Source: Thamnaconus septentrionalis (lineage: Eukaryota; Chordata; Actinopteri; Tetraodontiformes; Monacanthidae). Taken from it: a stretch of 64,000 nucleotides of DNA. This document shows positions 36,306 to 48,291 of the stretch, in pieces (position 1 is the stretch's first letter; the number at the start of each line of letters is the position of its first letter). The stretch lies in assembly GCA_009823395.1 (NCBI GenBank), contig CM020506.1, forward strand, positions 1,415,501-1,479,500. Reading direction: 5' to 3'. Below the pieces are notes generated by a model, which worked only from the letters and a program-made list of their open reading frames with translations, was not told the origin of the DNA and searched no databases. Made by a program: the position numbers and the translations under genes.

Positions 36306-37462
36306 CTTAGCTTTACGTTGTTTAATCTTCAGGGACTCCTATTGCCAATAAATTTATTTCAATAATGAATCATTTGTGGTAGATGTTTTATGCAAAATTG
36401 ATATTTGGGCAGATAATAACACCATGAAATTGTAAAAATTTCACTTCAATTATAGAGCCTGTCATGAATAAACTAAACTAAAATAATTGATTGTATGAAT
36501 AATAGTGTCCAACTTTAAAATTTAGGGAGCTGCAAACTGTACCGTTTTCTATGTCAACAAAATTTGCCATCGTTTTAACTGATTGAACATTCAGAATTCA
36601 TTTCAGAGATTAAATAAGTGCTTTTTCTTTTAGATTGAACCTACAATTTAAAAGCAGCCAACTTTGAAAGCCTTGCTATTTTAATTATCCATGACATAAT
36701 TTATGTCTCGGCAAGCCAAAAAGTTTCCTCAGACTCAGAACGATGGCGGTTGATTTTGTCAGTGAAAGAAACCTCCAGCCAGCCACTCTAGACTTCCATA
36801 GCTAATCAAAATTAATTCTGCCGGCTGGTAAAACTGCAATATAAATCAAATCCTTTCTCTGCTATCAGCGTTTTCTGTCATTTGTACCTGCCAGTATTTG
36901 AACTGCTTTTTTTTTGTTTTTTGTTTTTTTCAATTATGGCTCACCACTTTGTAGTGTTTTGATGTGCGAATAGAAGGAGAAAACAAAGTGTGTTCTGTGG
37001 CTCTGCTGAGCTTTTTGTCTGCGTCTGATCTAAGTCACTTTCAAAGGCGTTCACTTGCAATTTTGAATTAACCTTTGGCTGCTACTTGGGTTTAAAAGGA
37101 GGAAAATTCTTCTTTTCTAATACTTTTGTAACTTTTACATTGAATGTAAACTGGTTTAAAAAGGAAATTTCCATAGTTTAGAAAGCCTAAAGCATGTTGC
37201 CCCATTCCCACTTATAGACTCTGTACTTAACATGGATTTGGCCTGCAGATCTAATAAAACAAAAAACAACCAAAAAAAGCAACTTGAAATTATAATTGTT
37301 ATAATTTTACAGGAAAAGGTACCCCCACACTGGGTTACATCTGGCTAACAGTAAAGAGTCTCCATAAAAAGACTTTAAATGTTATTGGAAAATGGACTTG
37401 TGATCTCGCTGATCTGGGAATCATCGTCTCTGGTCATCTAGGTTCTGTTCCTTATCCAAGAT

Positions 37463-37573
37463 CTTCTTCAAGTCGATGATGTAAATACCATCACTTTTCC
37501 TCTTGTACACGTACTGATCCATCTGGAAGTCCAAGTTGGTGCCTCCCAAATGGGTTCCTGCCGCCAGGAACTT
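37463..37573 (-). pseudogene. rpsa: rpsa (40S ribosomal protein SA) fragment, truncated at both ends
   Basis: On the minus strand, 37 codons read [20 protein letters not shown] and then [17 protein letters not shown]. This is the near-N-terminal segment of ribosomal protein SA (laminin receptor), with about three differences from the vertebrate protein as I recall it. Upstream the expected MKEEDVL segment is not readable, and downstream TWEKLLLAARAI is replaced by an unrelated 13-residue run to a stop. It has no promoter, no splice context and lies inside a grm4 intron, so it is a broken copy, probably from a retrotransposed mRNA. A poly(A) remnant was not found. Confidence 0.85.
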
Positions 37574-39249
37574 CATTGAAATAAAGCCAACCAAGATTTT
37601 TCTCTGACATTTTCTGGTGTAAAGTCTCACAAGAAGAGCCGCTGCCAGACCAACTGTTTGATGTCTGCGGTGTGTTCCCCCATAACCAAAGGACTTGTGA
37701 GATTAACTTCCAAAACAATACTTATAACAATAACAACTGGTTCACATATTGAGAAACGGCTGAGCACCTTCCTTTGACTCATGAACACCCGACCAGCCAG
37801 GTGTGAAGTGAAACTTCTTCAGTGCCTTCGACTGAAGCACTCAAATCTGTCAGACAAGCTCGCAACACCTCCCCTAAAACCAGTGCATACTGGGAAATGC
37901 GGGAGCCTCATGCAACCCAGAGCAACATAAGTGGTTTGAAAATGAGATCCCTGAGTGAAAAAATGCAGAGTTTCCTGCGCTTCCCGACATCATTAGTTCC
38001 AGGGATGCTGGAGGAGGGGTCCCAGCGCTTCCTCTCTGTTTTCCACATTAATCAATATCAGTTTTACATCCCCTTCGCTCGCAGATAAAAGACTCAGCCT
38101 CTTCACCCCAGTCGCTGGAGCCCTCCTTATCCTTTGATCACGCTGAGGAGTCTCGCCCTCGCAGGACATTGATAATTCTGCACCCTGCGAGACCGTGGAG
38201 ACGTGACAGAACTCTCCACCGGGACTTTGTCACACACTTTAACTGTAAAAAGGCTTTAAAAAAAAACAAAAGAAAAAAAGGAGGCTAACCCCTGGCTGCA
38301 TTACACAGGTGCCTACCACGTTTACTCCTACCAGAGTGAGTCAGAACCAAGCTAATGTTGTTCCGTCTGCCCGAGCCTTGATATTGGAATATATTAGAAA
38401 TATCTCAGTTTTATTCCTAGTTTTCAGCAGGGGGTTTTTTTTTTCTTCAGAGAGAGAGAGAGACATTGAAGTCCACCTAAAAAGAGCCCAGTGTCTGTTG
38501 CTTGCAGCGGTACAATACACACTCTCTGGCTGCTTTTTTTTATCCACATCTTGCAAGTACCAGGTACATAATAATGTGCCCTTTGATTGTAGAGGAACTG
38601 CCTCAAGGTTGGACTCGTTGTGCGTTCTGCAGATCTTGGTTTTAAGCAGTGATTATTTGCGTTGCTTTTGCCTCTCTATGGTCTTAAACAAGTCTACCCA
38701 TCCTGACCTCTAATATACAATTTTCAGTACTATTCGTCTTAACAAGAGCATTGTTGTTAATGTTGTTTACTCATTAAATTTTGGGCAGTTTAGTTTATCA
38801 GGAAAAATTTAATAACACAAGAACACAGCTTGAGTTCATTAAAGAGGGCGTAATTTCTTTCAGTATGAGATTTCTGCAGTTCTTCAGGGTGGTCGGTTCG
38901 GTTTGGAAGCCTTTGTAAAAACATTAGTTTGGCAAAAAGCTTTATGAAACAACACGTTTCATTTATCATCTAATCTCTAAACTGAAAAAAGAAATGAACA
39001 TTGGCTGTGTGGCCTCATCATGTCCACCTCTCTATTTTTTTCACCTTGGCTTAGGGTTACATTGTGAACGAGTCGTCAGTTCAATGCAGGACAAGTTCAC
39101 CACCAGATGCCGCTGATTAAAAGAAGAGTCATCACAAGTCCCTCGACATATCGAACCGTCGAGTCCATTTGAGATTTGAGAGACTTGGATGTTATTCCGG
39201 GGAGTTTCCGCTTGCATTACACACGATTTCCATCCCTCCTCCTCCCACC

Positions 39250-39256
39250 ACCACCA

Positions 39257-39299
<43 letters not shown>
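39250..39299 (+). repeat. (CCA)n/(CA)n microsatellite
   Basis: CCACCACCACCAC runs into about 20 CA units, in intron C/D. Confidence 0.95.
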
Positions 39300-39301
<2 letters not shown>

Positions 39302-42198
39302 TTGCTTAGCTGTCAAATATTCTAGCAACCCAACATAAAACACCAGGGAAGGTTCGTTAAATTCTCATTAGCTCAATGAGGGGAAAAAAAAAAAACTTGA
39401 ATACATACACAACGGCGGGAATGCACATTTGTGTTTCACGATACACCTTCGCAGCACAGCATATTTCACGCCTCAGCTATCGTGATGACGTAAACGCATG
39501 GTCCAAGTGTTATTGGGAGTTGTTAATCAGGCGCTTTGCCTCCGAACTGTTCTTGAATCTCCTGAAGGAACAAGTTGGTTTTCATTTCTTTTCGTGGCCA
39601 GAGGTCCCTCAGGCAGATAACGAAGGGTCACTCCGAACAGAATCGACTCCAGCTCATCTATCAGTGTTATCCAAGCCGCCTGAACGTTGGCCTGCGTATA
39701 ACCCCTCTCAATTCCCTCCTGCTCTCAGCGCCGGGACTTTTCCCCTGTGAAGGCACTGCAATTTTTAATTTATTTTTCTACAGCACAACTCGTGAGTAAA
39801 AGTTGTAGTTCCTCTCTAGTGCATTTTGTGGGTCTGTACACTCCCGAGCAGCGCAATGTTTATTTATTTATTCATTGCCAAGAACTTCCTTTTTTCAAAG
39901 CACGGATCCTAAAAATAAGTCCACACAGAGATGCTACAGTTCTGAATTTGTTCTCCTCCTCCAGTGATTCCCTTTTTCTATTTGATGCCATTGTAGACTT
40001 TTTTGTTATTAATACTTCCACATTGTATACAAAGGTGAACATTAACCTTTTATAATGCATCTTTTATCAGGCAGTGGCAACAGTCCCAGTTGCTTTCATT
40101 TCCATCAATATTTTTTTTTTTTTTACAAAAGGGAAAAGGCATCAGTGTTCCCTCCCTGGTTTAGATAGATAGATAGATGAAGGTCCAGCAATCGGTTGTG
40201 CAATGCATGGAGACGTGTGGAGGTGCTCCTGCTATACTGTCACGACACACTCCCATTTATTACCACCAGTGTCTGTCTTATTCAGGTAGCCTAGGCATGC
40301 ACAAAGCAGCAGGGCAGTGTGGCAGCATAAGCAACAAGGTTCCTACTCTGATTTCATGATCAAGTTTTGAGGACTCTTGTGCAAGAAGCTGCTCACGATG
40401 ATCCAAATTGCCCCCTGCCAGGTTGAATTCAAAAGCTGGAGCTGTGATGATGTTCTGAGCTGTCTTGGTTCAACAATCACAACTAGTAGTTTCTTTTTTA
40501 TAATAATATATAACTAATACAACTATAAATATAATTGTTGCCATCACTGTCATCACATTAAAGGAAATGTATTTCCTTTATTTTTTTTTTATTTATTGAA
40601 TTTTGAATAAAAACAAATCTCACATTAACAAATGAAGCGTGTAATGTGTAAGTCACTCCAAGGGACAAACTTTTTGGTCAAAGAAACTCATCACAATTTA
40701 GTTTTCAGTCTTTGGTAGAGGTCACATCCTTAACTGGCCTCATTACTTTGAGCTTCCAACAAAATTACACTTATCATTGTGTGAAATGCAGGCTTAAAAA
40801 AAATATTCACTGAAAGAAAACAGTGCTAGAAGATTGAGGGTCATAATTTTGCTGCAGTGAAAGTGCAATTACTGAGCTTCAAATTCTGTCACTGAGCTCC
40901 GTGTGGCTTTAGAGGTCAGAATATGTAGAAGCTTGAATTGGCCAAATACTAATTTCTGCCTTTTTTCTAGATTATACTATCGTTTTGTATGCAGGGTAAA
41001 AAAGGGTTATGCAATGTTGTTCATATAAAGAGAAAAAAACACCTTATTTGTGCTGCTTCCAAACATGATGGAGCAACAACTTTGCGGTTGTGCCATGACC
41101 ATCTGGACCAGAAATGATGTAAACACAGGACGAGCCAAGACAGTCACTTAATTGACTCGTTTAAAGCTACAACCCCGATTTCCCAAAAGCTGTGATGTGT
41201 GTAAATTACTGACGAGGTCTCCTGTTGGTCATTATTTCACTGCTCACTGTTGCTGAGTGAAGTAAGTCCAGTTCAAATCTTGGATATCAGACCAGTTATA
41301 AATCAAGGTGAGGAGGGTGGAGCGCTGTGCTTTACAATAATAACAAATCTAAGTTTTGTTGTGTAACTGTAAGGAAGTATAGTTTTTGTGTTTGGATGAT
41401 GAGGTAGAGCGAGCCTCTTGATCCTTCCCGTGAGTGACTGCCAAACAAAAAAGTTGGCTCAAAAGGCATCTTCCAGTTACTCCTGGCCGTAACCCAACAA
41501 CTTTTCAAGTCTTTTTATAGTCTCAGGTTCGTTTTTTTTCCAACATTTCGGATAAAAATCGCAAGAGGTTTGACGGCGTTGTTGCATGCTTTGTGTAGGA
41601 CTGTGTTGGGACCGGGTCTCATCTGGTCTCATCCAGGGCAAGCTGGTGGTTTTAAACTCTGCTAGGGGTAGGGAGTGGAAAAATTGGAAGCAGGTCCGAG
41701 GACTAATTGTGTTCACTATATATTTGTATTTGTTATTATCAGGTATCACATTAGAAAACTCTTTGTCAGACTGAGAATGACAGTTAACACAAAGATTCAA
41801 CAATAAGTAAGTGTCAGAGGGGAAGTGAACAGAAGAGAAATTCTTCCTGTCTGGGGAATAAGTGATTCAAATCACCAGAAATGAGATAAAGGGATGAGAT
41901 AATACCACAGAAAATTCCTAAGAAAGAAAAAAAAAACTGACACTAACAGTAAGAAATAGATAAATTGGCGTATTTATTGCCCTACAGTAATATGGTGTAA
42001 ATGTAAAATGTGGACCAGTGCATTTTTTGCTAGATTACAACAGAGAGGGAAATTTCTTTCGCAGTGAAACAACATGTTTACCCTGCAGGACAGCAGAGCA
42101 AAATAAAATCAATGTAACTATTATTGTTGTGAATGGTCAGACTGTTTGTAGGCACAGCGGCGGGAGTGCACTCACATCACACAAATGGGCTAGAGGGT

Positions 42199-42217
42199 CA
42201 CACACACACACACACAC
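42199..42217 (+). repeat. (CA)n microsatellite
   Basis: About nine CA units. Confidence 0.88.
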
Positions 42218-43412
42218 CCACACACTCCAATGGTGGCCGCTAATGGTCAGCCATCCTGTATGAGGAGGGAGGAACAGGATTCACAACAACAGACTCGCAC
42301 AAGGCTTCAGACTGGTGTGTGACACTGGTCTGGTCAGTTTTAGTCGTGTCTCAAGCTGATTCCTGCTCAGTGATGCGAACGGTACAAACTAGTACACATT
42401 GTAGCCTTTCAAAAGTCTCAAAATGTTTAAAATATTGGGAGATAGATGAGAAAAAAACTGAGAGGTAATTAGCTGAAATGTTTGTCATCAACAATGTTTT
42501 TACTTGGATTCTGAATATTCAAGCAAACTTCAACCCCCACTCACTCACTACTTGAAACCTGCAACACTAACTGACGTGTTTATTCACTCGTCATGGGGGA
42601 GAAAAACGGGCAAACACAGGTCATGTGAGCTGAATATTCGCTGCATCAGAGGTGATTGAGCAAACTTGAACCATTTGCACATCGGCTCTGATTGGGAAAA
42701 GAATAAGACCACTGCAAGATGGCATACAAACGCTGTTGCGAATTAGAGGATTAAAGGGTTTTATGGAAGACAAAAAAAAATAGATATGCTCCTTTCTCCA
42801 TTCCCCGCCAATCTGATCTCTTTAAATGTCACACAATGGCCCTTCATTTCTGTGTTAAGTCAGCTTATAGTTTCAAATTGTAAAACTTAAGTGCACTTTT
42901 ATTAGAATTTACTACGAGTGCAGCGATCATTAATTCCAGTTTACTTGTGCAGAGTGACGCATGGAAAACAGTTTTGAGAGACTCGTAAATGGTCTGAGGA
43001 GGCACTTGGGTGGCACTAGCTTAACTAGCCTATCATCCATTTAACGTTGTGTTCCACCAAAAGTCTCTCTGTGGCTGCAGACGGACTCGATGATACCTAC
43101 ACAAGGTGCGATACTGGGCCGCCAATGCTTTGACCGCGCTGCCCACCTGAGACGTTCACAGCCGTTACAGCGGCAAACACGCTGGACTCAGCAGAAACAC
43201 AGTGCAGCAGAGTGAGGGACGAGCAGGGAGATCAACACTGATTTTAAATATTGAATGTACGGCTGTTCCACATCCACCCCCTCCCATAACTGGCCCCCTG
43301 CTGTCAGAACACTTTTACCACGAGGCGAATGCGTCGCCTTCCTCGAGGCGTGGGAAACATTTGTGCCTCCCCAGCCCCCCCGCCAAATGCCTGTAACAAG
43401 AGAGTGTCTTAC

Positions 43413-43553
43413 TTGTGCACTTTTTCAATCCGGACCCTTTCTTCACAGCGTGACGGCTGAGTTTGCAGCTGAAGTTATTTTCCCAGAACTCGGCAAACCA
43501 GATATTCCTTCTGTTGTTCTCCAGCGTTCGGCTGATGAAGTAACGATCAAACC
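43413..43553 (-). CDS. grm4: grm4 exon C: ligand-binding domain, [17 protein letters not shown] segment
   Basis: This 141-bp exon encodes a glycine completed across the junction, then [16 protein letters not shown], the [14 protein letters not shown] motif conserved in all mGlu receptors, and [15 protein letters not shown]. The SRHAVKKGS stretch closely resembles mGlu4 SRHALKKGS and differs from what I recall of mGlu7 and mGlu8, so it supports the paralogue call. The acceptor is CTGTCCAG|GG and the donor is TGCACAA|GTAAGA. The trailing A joins AT of exon D to give an asparagine codon, producing CTNQERIG as in mGlu4 CTNRERIG. The two visible cysteines (SCKL, KKCT) are family disulfide positions. 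The exon has an in-frame minus-strand reading but no start codon, as expected for an internal exon. Confidence 0.94.
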
Positions 43554-43808
43554 CTGGACAGATGTGGAAGGAGGGGGGGGGGGTTCACCGTCACTGACAC
43601 AGTCCATGTAAACGGCAGAGCAGGCTTTGCTTTGACGCTTCCGACTGTGAGAGCGTAATTGACTGAACGCAGAACATTCATGCATTAACGGCTGAGGCTT
43701 AAAGGCATACTAATGAGCACAGAGCAGATGCAGCCCTGTGCGACACTGGAGGTATATTTTTAAGACAGTGAATTTGTCTTTTTTTTTAATCCTTTGCACA
43801 GTGTGTAC
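43554..43808 (-). other. grm4: grm4 intron B/C, 255 bp
   Basis: This phase-1 intron has donor GTACAC and acceptor CATCTGTCCAG. The acceptor pyrimidine tract is weak. The run of G at about 43572-43582 on the plus strand puts a C-run close upstream of the acceptor on the transcribed strand. Nothing else was seen. Confidence 0.88.
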
Positions 43809-43963
43809 CTTTGATGGGCTGACGCTTGGGAAGGATGGTGACCGCCCCCTCCGCCATCTCCTCCTGGTGCACTACCGGGGAGATCTTTGAGCCCCAGCTG
43901 TCCGAGCCCACCCAGATGAAATGACCCGTCTGGTTGGCCTTTTTAGCCGCATGGAGGAGCCGC
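43809..43963 (-). CDS. grm4: grm4 exon B: ligand-binding domain, GSDSWGSK glutamate-contact segment
   Basis: This 155-bp exon encodes 51 complete codons beginning [15 protein letters not shown]. It contains the NQT glycosylation sequon and [10 protein letters not shown]. In mGlu4 the aspartate of GSDSW and the lysine of WGSK are known glutamate-pocket residues, and both are present. It ends [14 protein letters not shown], a conserved strand of the flytrap domain. The acceptor is CTTTTGCAG|G and the donor is ATCAAAG|GTACAC. The first base completes an arginine codon from exon A and the last base starts a glycine codon finished in exon C. Only 255 bp separate it from exon C, so exons A to C form a tight cluster of about 0.9 kb. 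Confidence 0.96.
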
Positions 43964-44186
43964 CTGCAAAAGGCGAGCGAACAGATGTTTGTCGTGGATA
44001 AGGTCAGCATCCGGAGCGGGCACACACTTTGATTTCGTCTTGATATTTAATACACAGTGTTGTGGCTGGGGAAGAAAAAGAGTGTCCCCACAATTTTTTT
44101 TTTTCCTCCCCCTGTGAAGTCGTCTTTGGTCTTTTTTGTTTTCCCATCTTCAAAGGGGTGTTTTTGTAGCCATCAGCAGGACTTAC
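43964..44186 (-). other. grm4: grm4 intron A/B, 223 bp
   Basis: This short phase-2 intron has donor GTAAGT and acceptor CTTTTGCAG. It contains a pyrimidine/poly-T stretch near 44093-44107 on the plus strand and no other feature that I see. Confidence 0.9.
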
Positions 44187-44322
44187 CTGATATCATCTTC
44201 ATTGGCGAAAAGTATGACGACTCTGGCGTTTGGGTTCTCTCTCAGTCGGCGGATGACCTTGTCGTACTCCGTCTGCTTGGGCTCCCGGGGGATCTTGACA
44301 GATTGGGAGATGCACACGCCAC
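44187..44322 (-). CDS. grm4: grm4 exon A: ligand-binding domain, [16 protein letters not shown] segment
   Basis: This 136-bp coding exon is the most 5' one visible. It encodes [15 protein letters not shown] and then an R-R-L-containing helix followed by [11 protein letters not shown], a stretch typical of group III mGlu receptors. The acceptor is TATGTGTAG|GT and the donor is ATCAG|GTAAGT. The exon starts in phase 1, so its first two bases complete a glycine codon begun in an unseen upstream exon, and it ends in phase 2. It forms part of the lower lobe of the extracellular Venus-flytrap domain. The preceding exon should carry the SEGSYGESG-type segment with a glutamate-contacting tyrosine. 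I could not find it between here and 64000, so the upstream intron is longer than 19.6 kb. Confidence 0.95.
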
Positions 44323-45177
44323 CTACACATACAGAGGTGAACAGTCTGCTTATTAAAAATCTGAAAAAGCTGCGGGAAAAAGTCAAATAAACAAACCAAT
44401 CATGCACAATTAATTCAAGTCAAAGACAAGGTGTTGCTTTGTTGTGAGGTGTTCTTACGATGGATACGATGCCTTGGAAAATACCATCTCATGGTAAATA
44501 CATTCATTATGTTATTGTAGCAAACTGAAATTTCTAATAGAGAATCAAAGAGAAAAACAATGTGACACAACAGTGTAACATACACAACGTGGGTGTCTGC
44601 TTCATATGGTAAAAAAAAAAAAATGTCCAAAATGGTGAAGTACTGAAAATACTGTTATTTTATTCATCTGGGAAGGGAAGTATTTGTGTTTTGTAAAATA
44701 GCAGACTTCGGATTGAATTTTATTATGAGGGTTTGTCTTAAAAATATCTTAATAACAGCAAAAAAAAAACAGACTACAGAATCAAAAACAGCACCTACAT
44801 CAATGTACATCAAATTGATCAATGTAAACAACCAATAAGCGCAAGTATTAGTGAGATATACAGGCATTAACTGAGCTGAAAGTATTGATTTTGATTTGCT
44901 GAGAAAAGTACGAGTGAATGGAGCCCAGCAGGAACAAATTAATATACAGCAATTTGTTTGAAGCAATGTATAGAATTTAGTTTCCAGTTGTTTTTTTACT
45001 CATGAAGAGTTGCAGTTTCTCTGGACAGAAATGTAAACTTCCTCAAAGCTTAGTGCAAGAAGTATCAGAGTTACAGAATTCCACTAAACTTGAAACTTTA
45101 TTCAGTCATGTGAAACTTTCTCTTCCAGAAAGAAGAAGGAAAAAAAAAAATCCTGATTCTGTGATGATGTGATAAAT

Positions 45178-45240
45178 TCATCCACCCATTTTCAATACCT
45201 GCTTCTTCCTGAGCTCAGGGTCACAGGAACATGCAATACA
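45178..45240 (+). repeat. diverged dispersed repeat (CATCCACCCATTTTC...CAGGGTCAC)
   Basis: The words CATCCACCCATTTTCAATAC, CTGCTTCTTCCTGAG and CAGGGTCACAGGAACATGCA match the layout of a very common teleost interspersed repeat (CCATCCATTTTCTATACCGC ... GGGTCGCGGGG). It is diverged and short. Confidence 0.5.
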
Positions 45241-48200
45241 TTTTCCAGAATTAATGGAATATTTTTTTTTTTTGGGAGTCAAATTAACCACTAGGCTATG
45301 CCTATTGGATATGGAAGCTATCTATCTTGCCTTTCCTGCAAAGAGCGGGCAAATTAAATGAGCAGATCGCCTATCAACCACCTTGAGGGTGGGTTTCAGA
45401 GTTTCATTTTCATTTTACTATGAACCTGTTGGTCCAGTTGCAGCGACTGTCAACCCACCTAGTGGCTTTTTTCCTCTCGAGACATGTTTGAGCGCCTCAA
45501 CTGGAGCATGGGTTAACGCTTTGACGACTGCAGAACACGTCACATTGCAGCCGCTAGTCGCTTCTCTCCACACAACACAACAAAACACAGTGAATTACAC
45601 AACTCGGCTTCATGCGATGTTGTCTTAATTACGCAAGGCCCTCCTGCTCCTCAACCGCCAACAACCGCGCCGCCTGCTTTTGGCCGCGCCGCCTGATTTG
45701 GTGTGAACGCAGCCTAAAGATCACACTTATGCTGTCAGGACATTTCACATCATCTTCGACTGCCGAAGGGCGCGTTGCATTTTGGTCGCCCCCGCCTCAA
45801 GTGTGCGACGACCCACTCGTCCATTTTACCGAAACAGCCTCTATTATGGGTCACTTTCAAAGTTTGACGCTAATAGTTACAGATGACGTGAGAGGCGTGC
45901 GATGGCACGGAATCATACGCCAGATTATTCTCACGCAAACTTGACAATGCATTTGTTGGAGTGAATGGAAACCAATGGTGACAAGAAGTCGCTGCGGAGT
46001 CGGGACATGCAAGCCGTCTTTGTCACCGCAGCCGGGCAGCTTTCTCCTCCGCTTTTTATCTTTATTCAGAGGCCTCGGATGAAAAGAGGCATGCCAAATC
46101 AACACAATCTCATAAAATTGGCCCGTTAAGACCCTGATAAGCATTGCTTGTTTTGTTTTTTTCTTCTTTCCCATGCCCTTAAATCATGTGGACAGTGATT
46201 TTCCCCACCACAAAATCACAAAATCACATCCTTGCACAACATAAATCCTTGGAATGGATGCCTTTAACTTATTTAAACTGAACATAATCAGACAGCAGTT
46301 AGTTCCAAGCATACACTTCCATTGGACAAGAGGCATTCAATGAGTGCTGATTTGAAATATAAAAGGAGTGGAACTGCAACACTTCCCCTCACAGGTGTCC
46401 TAACCACTTTGTCACACCATATCCATATCCACCACTTGTTGAAACAACAGGATTGTGTGATGGCTGTGTCATGTGAATACCAAAGCCAGATATTTGATGT
46501 CCAATGAATGATGAAACATGATAAGTAGCCACAGGTGCACATCATGTGCCACTTGTACCAACTGATTTCCATCCAGATCCAATACGCGGTACTATCAACG
46601 CAGATACAGCTCAAAAAGCTTAATGTGTTCAGAGGGGGGGGATTACACTCGTGCACAGAAACTGTCTTCAGTAACGAGCACCGGCTGCTATAGACCACAG
46701 GGGTTGAACATGAGAATGAGCTCCGGCCTCAGTTGATTTAACAGTTGATTTTCTTATAGCGACGATTAATCCTGTCCATCTGCAGAACAGCTCGTTACTG
46801 AAGGTACATAAATGATTAAATATAAACAAACAAGTCATAATGTCTATCACCGCCAAATGTGCTTTGTATTTATTTGTTTTAACGAGACTGAACTACGTCA
46901 AAATAAACACTATATCAGCAAAATTGTGTAAAATGGACCAAACTACAAGCATTTTAATTATTAAATCACATAATGTTACTAGTTTTGCTGGTGCAACATA
47001 AATAATAATAATAATCCAAACTGATGCATACAGGAGGACCAGGAAATACTGGTTCCATGAAAAAAAGACCATATACATAGCACTTAAAAAAATAACTTTA
47101 ATAACCCTAAAAGCCAAGTATTGAGACTTAGGACTTGGGACTTGTGAATGGGACAAGCCTTTAAAAGAAGAATAATGCACGTCTGTAGCTGTATTTGTAT
47201 GTCAAATGCAAATTGGGCTTTTGGCACCTTTTTGAGACTCTTTGTGGACATGTTCATCTGAATGTCAAAACATAACACAGCCTTTAGTCATAGAAACACC
47301 AGCTCTTGCTATTAATTAATACAAGCCTGTATTTTGGTGTGAACGTTTCACATAGGTTTATCTTGATAAAACCACTTAAGAAGTAATTACAACCCAGAAA
47401 AAAAACACAACAAAAAAACAAAAAAGCTTCTCTACTTTCAACAATAGCAAATTTGGTTTGATGGCACCAGATGACTGACTTAAGATTGTAAAAACAAAAG
47501 CGTTGCAACAAGTAGGTAATTAATGTATAAAATAACATTAAACAAAGATAACTTTTTTTTTTTTTTCAGATCTGTATTAATCAATGAAATAGGCTTTCTT
47601 TGATAGTACTTAATGCCAAGGATGATGGGGGAAATTTTTGAAACTATACAGGCCTGACTCTGCTGCTCTCTGAGCGAGCCCCTTGCACTTCTGAGACTGA
47701 GGGTTAAGGGAAGAATTGGGATTCACCCAGCGACTCGGCCGACTGCTGACTGTCATCTTGGAATGCATTTAAGACTCTTTACTGACTGATCTCTCCCCAA
47801 GTAGCTGTCTCACACTGTGGCCCACAGGTAGGAGGCTGTCTTGGCGTTATCAGGCTTCAGCAAAGATTGAACGTTTTCGTACAGGCTAGCCCAGACGGCT
47901 CAGAGTAGGCCTTGCAATAAGAGAATTACACTTTTAAAATATCCCGGACTTTTTAAAATGAAGTACGAAGAAATATCATCTCTCTTATCCAGTCAGAAAA
48001 TATAAGAGAGACCCTGATTTATAGCTTTGAACCATTGTGACAGAACATTATGAGCAGAGCACCATGAATGTAGAACACTGAACTTATCAGATGCTTTTGC
48101 TATCACCCCACTTATCTTCCTGTTGCGTATGTGTGTCTGTTTGACACAATGACATGCTGTATGGATTGTTTCCTAAATATGAAGGGTTTAGTTCACACAT

Positions 48201-48246
48201 TAATCTTAGAAAAAGCCCAAACTACAGAGGAGGCTGTTTCTAAATA

Positions 48247-48290
<44 letters not shown>

Positions 48291-48291
48291 A
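48247..48291 (+). repeat. (GAT)n microsatellite
   Basis: About 15 GAT units. Confidence 0.95.

Larger units (their letters stand above)
31944..43412 (-). other. grm4: grm4 intron C/D, 11.5 kb
   Basis: This phase-1 intron holds no exon I can identify. It contains the second hAT-like copy (32214-33205), a moderately GC-rich stretch with TAAT-type sites near 34400-34580, two LINE-tail fragments (35578-35640, 36259-36305), the rpsa fragment (37463-37573), a (CA)n tract (39250-39299) and a short (CA)n (42199-42217). The remainder is AT-rich unique-looking sequence with short poly(A)/poly(T) runs. Confidence 0.85.
8048..44322 (-). other. grm4: grm4 gene, partial (eight 3' coding exons and seven introns)
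   Basis: This is the span of a class C G-protein-coupled receptor for glutamate. Family knowledge: group III mGlu receptors couple to Gi/o and act mostly as presynaptic autoreceptors. Seen: eight exons with GT donors and AG acceptors join into 666 complete codons plus a stop without any frameshift. The order is ligand-binding domain half, cysteine-rich domain, seven-helix domain and tail. The gene is incomplete at its 5' side; the exons for the signal peptide and first lobe lie beyond position 64000. Group III membership is shown by the receptor core. grm4 is preferred over grm8 because of [25 protein letters not shown] and ATMSNKF, although the tail TKQTYISYSNHAI mixes grm4-like and grm8-like residues. 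A teleost grm4 duplicate cannot be told apart here. Confidence 0.93.

Noticed and set aside
8048..44322. Assignment to grm8 or grm7 rather than grm4
   Set aside because: The tail resembles grm8 in part, but [25 protein letters not shown] and ATMSNKF fit grm4 better. The comparison is from memory, so a phylogeny would be the decisive test.
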